The translations under genes and the position numbers were made by a program. From the NCBI RefSeq assembly GCF_003710825.1, contig NZ_RHHQ01000002.1, positions 44,766 to 108,765 of the forward strand: a stretch of DNA of 64,000 nucleotides, given 5' to 3'. Below are positions 8,278 through 17,257 of the stretch, one piece after another. Under the pieces are notes generated by a model. The model saw only the letters and a list, made by a program, of their open reading frames with translations. It had not been told where the DNA came from and made no database searches. Position 1 is the stretch's first letter; the number at the start of each line of letters is the position of its first letter. This DNA is from Brevibacillus fluminis (GTDB lineage: Bacteria; Bacillota; Bacilli; Brevibacillales; Brevibacillaceae).

Positions 8278-9534
8278 TTAATTTTTAATGAGTATCGACA
8301 TATATGCCAATGTTTTATAGTTGTTTTTCTCCAGCAAATCAAAGGCATGCCCCAAAAATATCTTGCTATGCTCGACCGTTTTTGCAAAGGATTGAATCAG
8401 TTTAATAACCAAATCAAGATTAAAACCTTCTTTATAGTGCCCTGCCATCCCGATCAAATTCATTTTAATAAGCGCATAATGAAGAACCATTACCACAAAT
8501 TCATCATATACGGACTCATACTTGCTCATCGGAAACATATTTTTAAATACGTAATTGACCAAGTAGTTTTCCAAAACGTATTCATGCTGGCTCATAACCG
8601 GTAAATAGTGATTTTCATATGCAGCATGATAACGTTCGGCAATCTCTTCTATTTTATCTTCTAAAGTATATTCAATTCCATGTAGGAAAGCGGCAAAACA
8701 ATCAAAGTATCGCTGATTATTGATACCTGCAAAAAAGCGTTCATCGGCCAGTTCCTTTAGCAGTTCCATTTGAATTGCATAGTTCACCGGAATATCTGTA
8801 AGATTATCACGAATCGATCCTTCGTTGATTAGGTTGGTATATGAAGCGATTAAAGCGGGCAGCTCGTCGCTCCTCCCGGTTTTTACGTATTCATCTGCTT
8901 TATGGAAAAACATTCCCAACATAATCAATCGATCTGCAAGTGGATAATCACGGTTTTGCAGCACTTGAATGGTAAAAATGCGAAGCTCCCAAAAATAGTG
9001 CTCGATCTTGTTCTTCATAAGCTTTTTGTTCGTATTGATAATATTGGTAAACATGAGTCGATCGCCAAATTCTTCTTCCACTTCGTTGAATTCAATGCCA
9101 TCAGGATTAAGCAGAGCAAGTCGTGCAACTTCAGGACATGACATTGTTGCTGACTGTTCGAAAACACCGTTTACCTCATTTGCGATACGCGGGTAAGTCG
9201 CACATATATTTGAAAGGTAACTCTCTCCCAGCTCTTGTTGTACTTTGCAAAGCTTTTCTTCAGTAAGCAGAGGGCATACACCGTCCTGCCCTAGCACAAT
9301 CTTGGCGTAGGTAGAGTCGTTCGGATTCGAACGATTTCGTTTCACATGTTTATCAAGTATGAGCTTTAGCTCAGGATTTTCAATTTTTTTATAATTCCTA
9401 TAGGTATTCTTGTCAACGTTAACACGCCAGCCCACACAGCACGTATCCTCACAGGCGGATCCAATACAGGCGAATTGACTCATATACTGCGGTATGAGAG
9501 CAAGCCGTTTTTTCGTCACATATAACACTTCCAC
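8278..9534 (-). CDS. fliB: Flagellin lysine N-methylase FliB
   Basis: Methylates lysine side chains of flagellin. The 418 aa contain the cysteine-rich signature of the family: CIGSACEDTCCVGW near residue 25, then GVCPLLTEEKLCKVQQELGE and SNICATYPR, and MSCPEVARLAL near 150. Such Cys clusters in FliB are thought to bind an iron-sulphur cluster. Located just downstream of the giant flagellin gene, its probable substrate. The first codon used here is GTG at 9534; GTG at 9519 with GGAAG 8 nt upstream is an equally good start. Confidence 0.93.
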   Translation of the reverse strand: MEVLYVTKKRLALIPQYMSQFACIGSACEDTCCVGWRVNVDKNTYRNYKKIENPELKLILDKHVKRNRSNPNDSTYAKIVLGQDGVCPLLTEEKLCKVQQELGESYLSNICATYPRIANEVNGVFEQSATMSCPEVARLALLNPDGIEFNEVEEEFGDRLMFTNIINTNKKLMKNKIEHYFWELRIFTIQVLQNRDYPLADRLIMLGMFFHKADEYVKTGRSDELPALIASYTNLINEGSIRDNLTDIPVNYAIQMELLKELADERFFAGINNQRYFDCFAAFLHGIEYTLEDKIEEIAERYHAAYENHYLPVMSQHEYVLENYLVNYVFKNMFPMSKYESVYDEFVVMVLHYALIKMNLIGMAGHYKEGFNLDLVIKLIQSFAKTVEHSKIFLGHAFDLLEKNNYKTLAYMSILIKN

Positions 9535-9625
9535 TTCTATCGATTAAGGTTAATTATTGCGCTTCTCTTCCTATTATCGTAAAAATAAGACTATCCCTTT
9601 AGTGATAATTATTTCACATTCTTGT

Positions 9626-9994
9626 TTAAGTGATAATGAATGGCTTCAGCGTTTGCTCAAGCTCATTCTTCCAGGCAGGATATTCCGTAAGCAGACGGGT
9701 TTGCAAGAGAAAAATTACCTGTGAGTTATCGTTCTGCTCGTATGCTTTTACAAGCGACGCATAGACTTCTCTCATTGCATCCAACTGCTCTTCTAACTGA
9801 TTCTCAGGAAGGATCGTTTGTAGCAGATAATAAGATTGCTCCAATTGTGAAAAGGCATCAAGAATATCTTGAAAGAGCCCGATCGTCTCCTCCAAGAAAA
9901 CATCTGCCAGTCTGTTATGAAGATGGATAATCGCTTCTAAGCACGTATCTGCAAGTGCTATCATTTGCCTCATCATATCCAGATATTTATCCAT
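9626..9994 (-). CDS. Small helical protein of the flagellin locus, unknown function
   Basis: 122 aa, entirely helical in appearance (MDKYLDMMRQMIALADTCLE..., many Leu/Gln/Glu). I do not recognise a family. Size, composition and position between hag and fliB suggest a flagellar chaperone or filament-related accessory, similar in type to FliT or FlgN, but this is inference. ATG at 9994 has AGGG 7 nt upstream and is preferred over ATG 10012, which has no ribosome-binding site. Confidence 0.75.
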   Translation of the reverse strand: MDKYLDMMRQMIALADTCLEAIIHLHNRLADVFLEETIGLFQDILDAFSQLEQSYYLLQTILPENQLEEQLDAMREVYASLVKAYEQNDNSQVIFLLQTRLLTEYPAWKNELEQTLKPFIIT

Positions 9995-10024
9995 TTGGTA
10001 CCCTGCTTTCATTAAAAGTGATTA

Positions 10025-10058
10025 TGAAAAAAGAGACCTTAGGAAACCTAAGGTCTCT
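10025..10058 (-). terminator. Strong terminator of hag
   Basis: Perfect 12-bp stem AGAGACCTTAGG / CCTAAGGTCTCT with AAA/TTT loop, then a T-run on the minus strand. Confidence 0.93.
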
Positions 10059-10074
10059 CCTTGTGTCAAGAAGA

Positions 10075-12945
10075 TTAACGGAGCAATTGAAGAACCCCTT
10101 GTGGTTGTTGGTTTGCTTGTGCCAACATTGCCTGAGCTGCTTGAGAAAGGATGTTGTTCTTTTGGAACTCCATCATTTCTTTCGCCATATCTACATCACG
10201 GATACGGGATTCAGAAGCAGTCAAGTTCTCAGAAGATGTTCCAAGGTTGTTGATTGTGTGTTCCAGACGATTTTGGTATGCACCCAGTTTGGAACGCTCA
10301 GCAGAAACTGACTCAATCGCATTATTGATAACGCTGATAGCCGATTGTGCACCTTTTGCGGTAGATACATCGACGTCTTGGATACGAAGAGCTTTGGTAC
10401 CCATATCGTTGATGTCAACTGCAAGAGTTTGTCCTTGGTTTGCACCAATTTGCATAGACAAGGAATTGTCGGAAGAAGCGTCTTGTGCTTTTTGAGTCTC
10501 AGTGAAGCCACCGAACATCTTGTTAAAGCTTGCTACCGCAGTTGTGTCGGTAGAAGATTTTTGTGCGTTAAAATTCAGGTTGGAAATATCCTTGTCCTGA
10601 CCATTAGCACCTTTTACAACAAATTTGCCGTTAGATGCATCAAGTGCAACTGTAGCACCTTTGAAAGCGTCCAGATTTCGCATAGCGTTCATGATATCAC
10701 TTACGCTAGAATTATCCTTCACTGTGATTGACGCAGAGAAGGCATTACCATTTTGTGTACCGCTGATATTGATCACATTGCCAGCAGTAAGACCAAGTTT
10801 GTTACCATCTACATCAGTCAAATCGGTCAATTTGGTGTTAGTATCAAGTGTGTTGTGAATAGCATCAGTTCCCGCTTTAGAAGTGTTAGACACAGATGCG
10901 CTCACACTTGCAGTCAGGTTACCACCAAACAATTTAGATGCACCAGTTTCCGTAGCGCCTCCATCAAATACTTTTAGTGCTGCACCACGTGTATTAGCAG
11001 TTAATACCAGGTTTTGTTCACCAGCATCAATCGCTTTTCTGCTAACAGTAACTGCATTTTCACCGAAGGCAAGATCCAATTGGTGTTGGATGCCTTTCAT
11101 GATGGCATCTGCAGAAGACTTTTTACCTGTCAAGGTGCTATCTGCATTGATTCCTGCTTCATTAGCAAGATTTAGTGTAACTGTTTTATTTCCAAGAGTA
11201 ACGCTAAATTTCTGATCAGTGGCTGTAGTTGCCAAGTCAACACCAGTTTTAATGTCGACCCCAGAACCAGCTGCTGGAGCAATTTGGCTAGCAAATCCAC
11301 TGTATCCAAGAGCCCCTAATGCACTTTGGGCTTTTACTGTAGGATCAGTTACTTGTACATTTGAGTTAGTTCCAGTAGAAGTAGAGACGAACTCAACCTT
11401 ACCACTATTATCAGCAGCAAGCTGAGCCTTTACCTTTCCAACTAAATCCTTATCTGCATTAATTTGGTTATTCACTTCTGTAACCAAATCAGCTTGAGTT
11501 GCATAGTTTCCTGCAGTCAAGGTGATTGTTTTTGCTGCTCCACCATCAACACTGATGCTTAACTGATCGTTAGCATCTTTTGCAATATTGGTTCCAGCTT
11601 TAACTGTGCTAACAGCATCAGTACCAGATGCAGTAACGTTGGCCGCTTGAGTTACAGCAGCTGCAGTAATTGCACCTCCAAATAATGCTGTATGACCTGT
11701 GTTCGCACCGTTTGCAGAAACTGCAAAGTTAACGGAACCCGCGTTGTTTGTTAATACAATGTGACCATTGGTATCATCACCAACTGTGATAGCACCTTTC
11801 CCGATTTTATTGTCCAATGCACTTTGCAATGCATCTTTAACTTGTTGGAAAGTATACGTGCTACCAACTGCCAATTTTGTGGCATTGCTTGCATCATTTG
11901 TCAAATCCACAGCAATGGCCGAACCAGCATTACCATTACCAATTTGGATATTGAAGTTAACGTTAGCACCAGCAGCTGCGACAGTCAAACCGGAGGACAA
12001 GTCAGCAGTACCGGAAATAGTTGTTTCTTTTGATGCAAATCCCATTGCAGCAAGAGCAGATTGATTTGCAGTGCCAGGCGCTTGAATTGCTACAGCGATT
12101 GTTGCGCTGCTACCAACAGCAGATGTTGTAACTTGGAGATGACCATCGGAGGTCAAGGAGAACGCTGCATTGTTGAATTGATTGTTAGCTTCCGTTCCTA
12201 AAGTTGATTTTACTGCAGCATTCAATGCATCAACAAATTCTGATTTGCTATATCCGCTCGCAGAACTAGGAGCAATTGTAACAGCAACGGCAGCGTTACC
12301 GTTAATTTGAATTTTAAACGCATCATTGACGCCTGTTTGAATGATAGTCTTGTCTGCCAGTGCTGCACCTGAAGTTTGTGTTGCGCCAGTCCCTGTTGCA
12401 CCTGTTACAGCCGTACTTACAGCCATTGCTGTACCTGCTTTTATAGTACCGCTGGTTCCTGCAGTATCAGCAACAGCAAACTTGTTGGAAGTTTCGATAG
12501 AACCTTGAGCAGTTTTCGCAGTACTCAAGCTACCATTCAGCAACTTCTTGCTGTTGAACTCAGTAGTGCTGGCAATACGGTCAACCTCAGATTTCAGCTG
12601 GCTAACCTCTTTTTGCAACTCAGCACGGTCGGTGTCAGTGGAGGTGCTGTTGGCTGCTTGTACAGACAATTCACGCATACGTTGCAGGATGGAGTGAGTT
12701 TCGTTCAATGCACCCTCAGCTGTTTGAATCAAAGAGATCGAATCTTGCGCGTTGCGGCTTGCTTGATCCAAACCACGGATTTGACCACGCATTTTTTCAG
12801 AGATTGCGAGACCAGCTGCGTCATCACCTGCACGGTTGATGCGGAGGCCGGAAGACAGCTTCTCCAGGGATTTACCTGTAGCGCTGGTGTTGGACGTCAT
12901 CTGACGGTATGTATTCAGAGACGCGATATTGTGGTTAATACGCAT
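10075..12945 (-). CDS. hag: Giant flagellin
   Basis: Major filament protein, 956 aa against about 270-300 aa for typical Bacillus Hag. Conserved D0/D1 ends are intact: [16 protein letters not shown]... and [22 protein letters not shown] at the N-terminus, [15 protein letters not shown]...[17 protein letters not shown] and a final QGVLQLLR at the C-terminus. Between residues about 145 and 820 is a large Ala/Thr/Val-rich insert with repeating beta-type stretches, so outer D2/D3-like domains are greatly expanded. Lysines there are possible FliB targets. It has its own sigma-D-like promoter, CsrA-type leader hairpins and terminator. No metalloprotease HExxH motif is seen. Confidence 0.97.
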   Translation of the reverse strand: MRINHNIASLNTYRQMTSNTSATGKSLEKLSSGLRINRAGDDAAGLAISEKMRGQIRGLDQASRNAQDSISLIQTAEGALNETHSILQRMRELSVQAANSTSTDTDRAELQKEVSQLKSEVDRIASTTEFNSKKLLNGSLSTAKTAQGSIETSNKFAVADTAGTSGTIKAGTAMAVSTAVTGATGTGATQTSGAALADKTIIQTGVNDAFKIQINGNAAVAVTIAPSSASGYSKSEFVDALNAAVKSTLGTEANNQFNNAAFSLTSDGHLQVTTSAVGSSATIAVAIQAPGTANQSALAAMGFASKETTISGTADLSSGLTVAAAGANVNFNIQIGNGNAGSAIAVDLTNDASNATKLAVGSTYTFQQVKDALQSALDNKIGKGAITVGDDTNGHIVLTNNAGSVNFAVSANGANTGHTALFGGAITAAAVTQAANVTASGTDAVSTVKAGTNIAKDANDQLSISVDGGAAKTITLTAGNYATQADLVTEVNNQINADKDLVGKVKAQLAADNSGKVEFVSTSTGTNSNVQVTDPTVKAQSALGALGYSGFASQIAPAAGSGVDIKTGVDLATTATDQKFSVTLGNKTVTLNLANEAGINADSTLTGKKSSADAIMKGIQHQLDLAFGENAVTVSRKAIDAGEQNLVLTANTRGAALKVFDGGATETGASKLFGGNLTASVSASVSNTSKAGTDAIHNTLDTNTKLTDLTDVDGNKLGLTAGNVINISGTQNGNAFSASITVKDNSSVSDIMNAMRNLDAFKGATVALDASNGKFVVKGANGQDKDISNLNFNAQKSSTDTTAVASFNKMFGGFTETQKAQDASSDNSLSMQIGANQGQTLAVDINDMGTKALRIQDVDVSTAKGAQSAISVINNAIESVSAERSKLGAYQNRLEHTINNLGTSSENLTASESRIRDVDMAKEMMEFQKNNILSQAAQAMLAQANQQPQGVLQLLR

Positions 12946-12949
12946 GTAA

Positions 12950-12990
12950 AATTCCTCCTTGAATTCGTTTGATTCCCCACATCCTTGTGG
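12950..12990 (-). promoter_or_regulatory. Two CsrA-binding-site-like hairpins in the hag leader
   Basis: Minus strand: CCACA-AGGA-TGTGG (12977-12990) and AATTC-AAGGAG-GAATT (12950-12965). Both present GGA in the loop, the hallmark of CsrA sites. The second loop contains the hag Shine-Dalgarno sequence, so CsrA binding would block translation, as known for B. subtilis hag BS1/BS2. csrA and its antagonist fliW are immediately upstream. Confidence 0.75.
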
Positions 12991-13055
12991 CGGAAAACAT
13001 CGTTGAGCTCATGTCACACAATCGCGCGCTTGGCCACATGAGTCTCACATTTACT

Positions 13056-13083
13056 ATATCGGTAAAGTTCATTCTTCCATTTA
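13056..13083 (-). promoter_or_regulatory. Sigma-D promoter of hag
   Basis: Minus strand TAAA, 16 nt, ACCGATAT: seven of eight -10 bases and all -35 bases match the sigma-D consensus. Located just after csrA, giving a leader of about 105 nt. Confidence 0.85.
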
Positions 13084-13093
13084 GTGCAAATTA

Positions 13094-13351
13094 TTATTTT
13101 TTGCTTTTTTTGTCGTATTCCGCTGCTTCTTTCGACAACATTTGTGTGAGCATCGTCAAATTCCCTTTCGACTGGGAGGCAAGACGATTTTCTTCCAGAA
13201 TCTCTATGAAAATTTCCTTGCGATGAACCTGAATGTCGCGTGGGGCTACAATCCCGATCCTTACGGTGTCACCATCGACACTAATCACTTTGATTTCTAT
13301 ATTGTCGCCGATCATGATGGACTCATTCTTTTTACGTGATAGCACAAGCAT
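13094..13351 (-). CDS. csrA: Carbon storage regulator CsrA
   Basis: RNA-binding dimer that represses translation of hag mRNA. 85 aa, beginning [20 protein letters not shown] and containing [18 protein letters not shown], the invariant CsrA core. A C-terminal extension of about 20 residues is richer in Lys/Gln than in the usual 60-75-aa protein. Follows fliW by 12 nt in the conserved fliW-csrA-hag arrangement. Confidence 0.97.
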   Translation of the reverse strand: MLVLSRKKNESIMIGDNIEIKVISVDGDTVRIGIVAPRDIQVHRKEIFIEILEENRLASQSKGNLTMLTQMLSKEAAEYDKKSKK

Positions 13352-13363
13352 TGGTGGTTGCTC

Positions 13364-13798
13364 CTATCCGTTTTTGACTTGAACGCTTTGGGGAAACAAT
13401 GGTTGCTTGATCTTGTATTGATTCAACACGATTTGCAACCCCTTTCCATTACGGCTGTTAATAACGATGGGCGCTTGCATGTTCACTGTGGATTTCTTCC
13501 AGTCATCATGCAACACGACGATATTGTAGATGACCACTTCATCAGGTTCTTTGATCTCGAGTTGGTTAACAAAGCTTGTCGGAATTTCAAAATCATAATC
13601 AGGGAACAGCTGAAAAGGACGGACCACGATGAAATGAAGGGATGATGTAACAGACTGCATGACGGTAAACAAGGAATCATCCATAGGCAGGAACACAAAT
13701 TGTTTTTCGTTTTCAAATCCGGGTATTCCGTGCTGAAACGTTACGACCTTTTCCCGATCAATACTGATTTCACCAAATAAAGGTGTTTGTACTAGCAT
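13364..13798 (-). CDS. fliW: Flagellar assembly factor FliW
   Basis: Protein antagonist of CsrA that also binds flagellin, closing the homeostatic switch for filament synthesis. 144 aa; typical QTPLFGEISIDREKVVTFQ, HGIPGFENEKQFVFLP and INSRNGKGLQIVL. ATG at 13798 follows GGAGG at 7 nt and replaces a longer reading from 13816. Confidence 0.96.
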   Translation of the reverse strand: MLVQTPLFGEISIDREKVVTFQHGIPGFENEKQFVFLPMDDSLFTVMQSVTSSLHFIVVRPFQLFPDYDFEIPTSFVNQLEIKEPDEVVIYNIVVLHDDWKKSTVNMQAPIVINSRNGKGLQIVLNQYKIKQPLFPQSVQVKNG

Positions 13799-13816
13799 GC
13801 TTCCGCCTCCACCCAT

Positions 13817-14251
13817 CTACGCAAAAATATTAACGAGCAAACCTTTGATTTCGCCAACCAGATCAAGGATGCTTAATCCTCTGCTTTCTTTTTTAAGCAC
13901 CTCATCCGTAATCGCAAGGAGCTTCTTGTCTACTTCTGTAATGATTTTATAGATTTTGGTTCTGCCACGTCGATTAAATCCTCGCCGCTCTTCCAAGGCA
14001 ACCCCATATTTGACGACGTCGTTCATCAGCTCCTTGACTAGCTGTTTATACCGACGCAAATCTTCAACGGTACGAGATTCAGCGAGAATTTTGCCCTGGT
14101 CATCAATTTCTTTCAACAGTTTTTGAAACTTTTCCTCGTTGATTTTTTCGCGCCCTTTTGCCATTACTTCCTGAAAGCTTATGCTCTCAAGGGGTTTATC
14201 CTTTGGAGTGAACTTTTCCAATCCCGCTTTACCGATTTTATTAACTTCCAT
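13817..14251 (-). CDS. yaaR: YaaR family protein (DUF327)
   Basis: 144-aa helical protein matching the DUF327/YaaR family: the N-terminal LESISFQEVMAKGR, the central LRRYKQLVKELMNDVVKYGV and the basic RRGFNRRGRTKIYKII. Function unknown. Here it sits between the second flagellin gene and fliW, in a flagellar context. The ORF ends 19 nt before the fliW start. Confidence 0.85.
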   Translation of the reverse strand: MEVNKIGKAGLEKFTPKDKPLESISFQEVMAKGREKINEEKFQKLLKEIDDQGKILAESRTVEDLRRYKQLVKELMNDVVKYGVALEERRGFNRRGRTKIYKIITEVDKKLLAITDEVLKKESRGLSILDLVGEIKGLLVNIFA

Positions 14252-14277
14252 GTTGGGTGCACCCCTCCGAATTCTAG

Positions 14278-14313
14278 GTAAAAAGAAGAAAAGCCCCTGC
14301 TGAGTAAGGGCTT
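14278..14313 (-). terminator. Terminator of the second flagellin gene
   Basis: AAGCCC...GGGCTT stem with T-rich tail on the minus strand, about 50 nt after the stop. Confidence 0.75.
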
Positions 14314-14362
14314 ATCCTGTTATCATCCATGCTTACAGCATACCATTACGCTCATCCGCTTT

Positions 14363-16405
14363 CTATTGCAGCAATTGCAAAACGCCTTGCGGGAGCTGGT
14401 TGGCCTGTGCGAGCATCGCTGTGGCGGCCTGGTTGATGATATTGTTCTTCGTAAAGTTGGTCATCTCAAGTGCCATATCTGAATCGCGGATACGGGATTC
14501 GGCCGCGGTCAGGTTTTCTTCGGAAACACTGAGGTTGCTGACCGTATATTCCAGCCGATTTTGATAGGCACCCAGCTTGGCACGCACCTGGGATACGTAC
14601 GAAACCGCTTCGTCAAAGATTTCAATGGCACCTGCGGCCGATTTCGGGTCGGTCACGTCAAGTGCATACTCCGTGTTGTTGCTGCTTTGACCATCTCCTA
14701 CGACCTTCTCAGCGGTCAGCTTGGCCGTATACTTGCCACTGCGCGACGTAATCGTAGCGCCTGACGTAATTCCTGTGATGTTCAAGACCTGCGAGCGGAC
14801 CGTCGGGATGTCTACGAGTAGCTGCTGCCCTGTATTTGCGCCAATCTGCATAGAGAGACCGGATTGCTTGGAAGGCTCGAATGTTGTCGTGAAGTCATTT
14901 CCGGTCACTCCCGGCGTTTTAGCCGAAATCAGCAGATCGCTGCCTGCCTCGGAAGCTTTAAATGTGTAATCAGTAAAGAGTGTAGACGCGAATGCTGCAA
15001 TATCCAGTGTAATGTCGGATGTTTCTTTGTAAGCCGAGCCGTTGTAAATATCAATCAGCGAGTCTACACCGAGCGCAGTTTGCGCTGCAAGCGGAGTCGC
15101 ATATTTGGTATCACTGCTGTCCCAGAAGCCGATTTTCTTCGTCACGCCTGTCGGGTCCTTGAGCGTAAGCACGTCGTCCTGGTGGGGAGTTGCCGAAATA
15201 ATGATCGAACGACTCGCGGACTTGGCAGAAGCGGACGTAATGCCACCCGACAATGTGATCGATCCGCCAGTATAAAAATTCGGGTCCAACGCTGTCGCTG
15301 TATTCGGTGTCATGGTAATTTGTCCGAATCCCGCACCCTTTAACGCATCATTAATCGCCTTCTCGATGTCCGCATTCGTCGGTTGAGCGGCAGCGGTACC
15401 ATTCGACCAGTTGCCCGCCAACCGTACTGTGCGTCCTGTTACGGTTGCTGTCACTTTTTCAGCCCCGCCCGCAAGCTGGAACGGTCCTGTATTGGCCAAA
15501 TCAGCCAGATTCAGCGCAGGCGCTCCTGACAATTTTACGCCTTCACCCGTCAGGCCAGCGGCTGTGAGCTTGGCTGAGATCGCCGTTTCAATGTCTGTTT
15601 GCAACGTAGGTGCCCCGCCATTAAAGTCTGCCGTCACTGTGATCTTGTTCCCGGATATAACCGCATCGGTAGGTGTGAATCCAGCGCCACCGTCAACAAA
15701 CGAGATTTCGTACCCTTCCAGCGCTTTTCCATACTTATTGGACGTAATGGTTAAGGTATTGCCGCTTCCGTTAATATTGCTGACTGATACGCTCGCCTGC
15801 TTAGCTGCAGCAGCTGTATTGTCAGGGTCGATCACAATTGTATAGCCATTCAGTTCCGAGCTTTTGTCTACCGATTTCACAGACAGTGTGCTTCCACCTG
15901 CGGTCAGAGTCCCCGCTGCTTCGGCACCGGCGATTCCATTCGTTCCACCTGTCAATTTACCGGTATTAGTGATCGTATTGATTGTCGCCGCGCCGTTTAA
16001 CAGTCTTTTCGTATTGAACTCAAGCGTATTGCCAACACGGTTGATCTCTGTGGAGAGCGCGTTGATTTCGTCTTGGATCGATTGCGAGTCGGATGTCGTA
16101 TTAGTTCCGTTGGCTGCTTGTACAGCTAGCTCACGCATCCGCTGCAAAATCGAGTGCACCGTATCGAGTGCGCCCTCTGCAGTCTGGATCAGCGACACCC
16201 CGTCCATGGAGTTGCGTTCAGCCATTGCCAGCCCGCGAATCTGCGTGCGCATCTTTTCGGATACAGCCAAACCAGCCGCATCATCCGAGGCACGATTGAT
16301 GCGCATGCCTGACGAGAGGCGCTCCAGGCTTTTTGACACGTTGTTCTGATTTTGCGAAAGCTGACGATACGTATTTAAAGCAGCGATATTATGGTTAATC
16401 CTCAT
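14363..16405 (-). CDS. Second flagellin, enlarged
   Basis: 680-aa flagellin paralogue with full conserved ends: [36 protein letters not shown] and C-terminal [31 protein letters not shown] (shown split), ending QGVLQLLQ. The central part, about residues 145-560, is a Gly/Thr/Ala-rich insert unrelated by eye to that of the 956-aa flagellin. Starts 36 nt after fliS2 and is probably cotranscribed with it. A minor or alternative filament subunit is likely. Confidence 0.96.
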   Translation of the reverse strand: MRINHNIAALNTYRQLSQNQNNVSKSLERLSSGMRINRASDDAAGLAVSEKMRTQIRGLAMAERNSMDGVSLIQTAEGALDTVHSILQRMRELAVQAANGTNTTSDSQSIQDEINALSTEINRVGNTLEFNTKRLLNGAATINTITNTGKLTGGTNGIAGAEAAGTLTAGGSTLSVKSVDKSSELNGYTIVIDPDNTAAAAKQASVSVSNINGSGNTLTITSNKYGKALEGYEISFVDGGAGFTPTDAVISGNKITVTADFNGGAPTLQTDIETAISAKLTAAGLTGEGVKLSGAPALNLADLANTGPFQLAGGAEKVTATVTGRTVRLAGNWSNGTAAAQPTNADIEKAINDALKGAGFGQITMTPNTATALDPNFYTGGSITLSGGITSASAKSASRSIIISATPHQDDVLTLKDPTGVTKKIGFWDSSDTKYATPLAAQTALGVDSLIDIYNGSAYKETSDITLDIAAFASTLFTDYTFKASEAGSDLLISAKTPGVTGNDFTTTFEPSKQSGLSMQIGANTGQQLLVDIPTVRSQVLNITGITSGATITSRSGKYTAKLTAEKVVGDGQSSNNTEYALDVTDPKSAAGAIEIFDEAVSYVSQVRAKLGAYQNRLEYTVSNLSVSEENLTAAESRIRDSDMALEMTNFTKNNIINQAATAMLAQANQLPQGVLQLLQ

Positions 16406-16441
16406 CTTTTGATAAACCTCCTTCGCGATCGTGAGTATGTT

Positions 16442-16894
16442 CTATTCTTTACGGTCAACGCTCAGCTCCATATCGTAGAGATCCTGATCGTAAGCGTTGA
16501 TTCTGCGTTTTATCGTTTTGGCAGCTTGTGTTTGTGCTTGAGCCTTTTGCACGGCTTCCTTCCAGGCGTCTGCAATCTGCTTGAGCAAATGCTGCACTTC
16601 TTCGATAATGGCAACATCTTTTTGTAGGTTAGCTTCGATGATGCGCTCTGCCATGTAGTTGTAAATGTGTTCCAGCTGATCAGCGATAATGCCGGCCTCG
16701 TAATTGATCCCCACGCCGAGCCGGTGCAGGATGTCATTGCAGCGCTGCAAAAACAGGTTAGCATCAGTCAGCCGGCCACCATGAATGGCATCAGAGGCAC
16801 GTACCAGATTCTTCTGCAACGCCTCGTACAATAGCAGGGTCAGCTCCTGCGATGTCAGTTGATACAGGCTTTCTTCTGTAATCGGATTGCTCAC
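16442..16894 (-). CDS. fliS: Second FliS-type flagellin chaperone
   Basis: 150 aa. FliS fold signature near the N-terminus (LTSQELTLLLYEALQKNLVR), then NYEAGIIADQLEHIYNYMAE and RIIEANLQKDVAIIEEVQHL, with WKEAV near the end. It is 26 aa longer than the fliD-linked FliS because of a basic/Gln-rich tail. Directly upstream of the second flagellin gene, so probably its dedicated chaperone. Confidence 0.9.
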   Translation of the reverse strand: MSNPITEESLYQLTSQELTLLLYEALQKNLVRASDAIHGGRLTDANLFLQRCNDILHRLGVGINYEAGIIADQLEHIYNYMAERIIEANLQKDVAIIEEVQHLLKQIADAWKEAVQKAQAQTQAAKTIKRRINAYDQDLYDMELSVDRKE

Positions 16895-16957
16895 GGTCTT
16901 CCTCCCTGCTACTTCCTTCTCTTTCTTATATCGGGCAAAGCTATGCCTGCCTTTACA

Positions 16958-17257
16958 TTAATATCGATGGTTTTCCATTTCCTCCAGCATGAGGAGAATC
17001 TCTGCGATGACAGAGTAGAGCTGTGGTGGTACGTTGTCGCCCAAATCCATATCGATTAGCGTACCAAGCAAGGATGAATCCTGCTGAAGCGGAATGTCGT
17101 GTTGCTTTGCCATTGCGACGATCCTGTCAGCGATCGCACCTCGTCCCTGTGCGACAACGGTTGGTGCCCGATCGGTTGCGGCGTCGTAACGGATGACTGC
17201 CGCAGAAGGACCGTTCATCTCGTTCCTGCGCTTTTGGTTAAAAAACTTGTGATTCAT
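16958..17257 (-). CDS. FlhB-like C-terminal domain protein (YlqH type)
   Basis: 99 aa resembling only the cytoplasmic C-terminal domain of the export gate protein FlhB (EscU/YscU family), without membrane helices. Typical features are AAVIRYDAATDRAPTVVAQG, DRIVAMAKQHDIPLQQDSSL and PPQLYSVIAEILLML. No NPTH cleavage motif is present; its place is taken by RYDAATDRAP. ATG overlaps the preceding stop (ATGA), so it is coupled to the FliK-like gene. Same pair order as ylqG-ylqH in Bacillus. Confidence 0.88.
   Translation of the reverse strand: MNHKFFNQKRRNEMNGPSAAVIRYDAATDRAPTVVAQGRGAIADRIVAMAKQHDIPLQQDSSLLGTLIDMDLGDNVPPQLYSVIAEILLMLEEMENHRY

Noticed and set aside
10075..12945. Flagellinolysin (protease domain within flagellin)
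   Set aside because: No HExxH zinc-protease motif in the large central insert.
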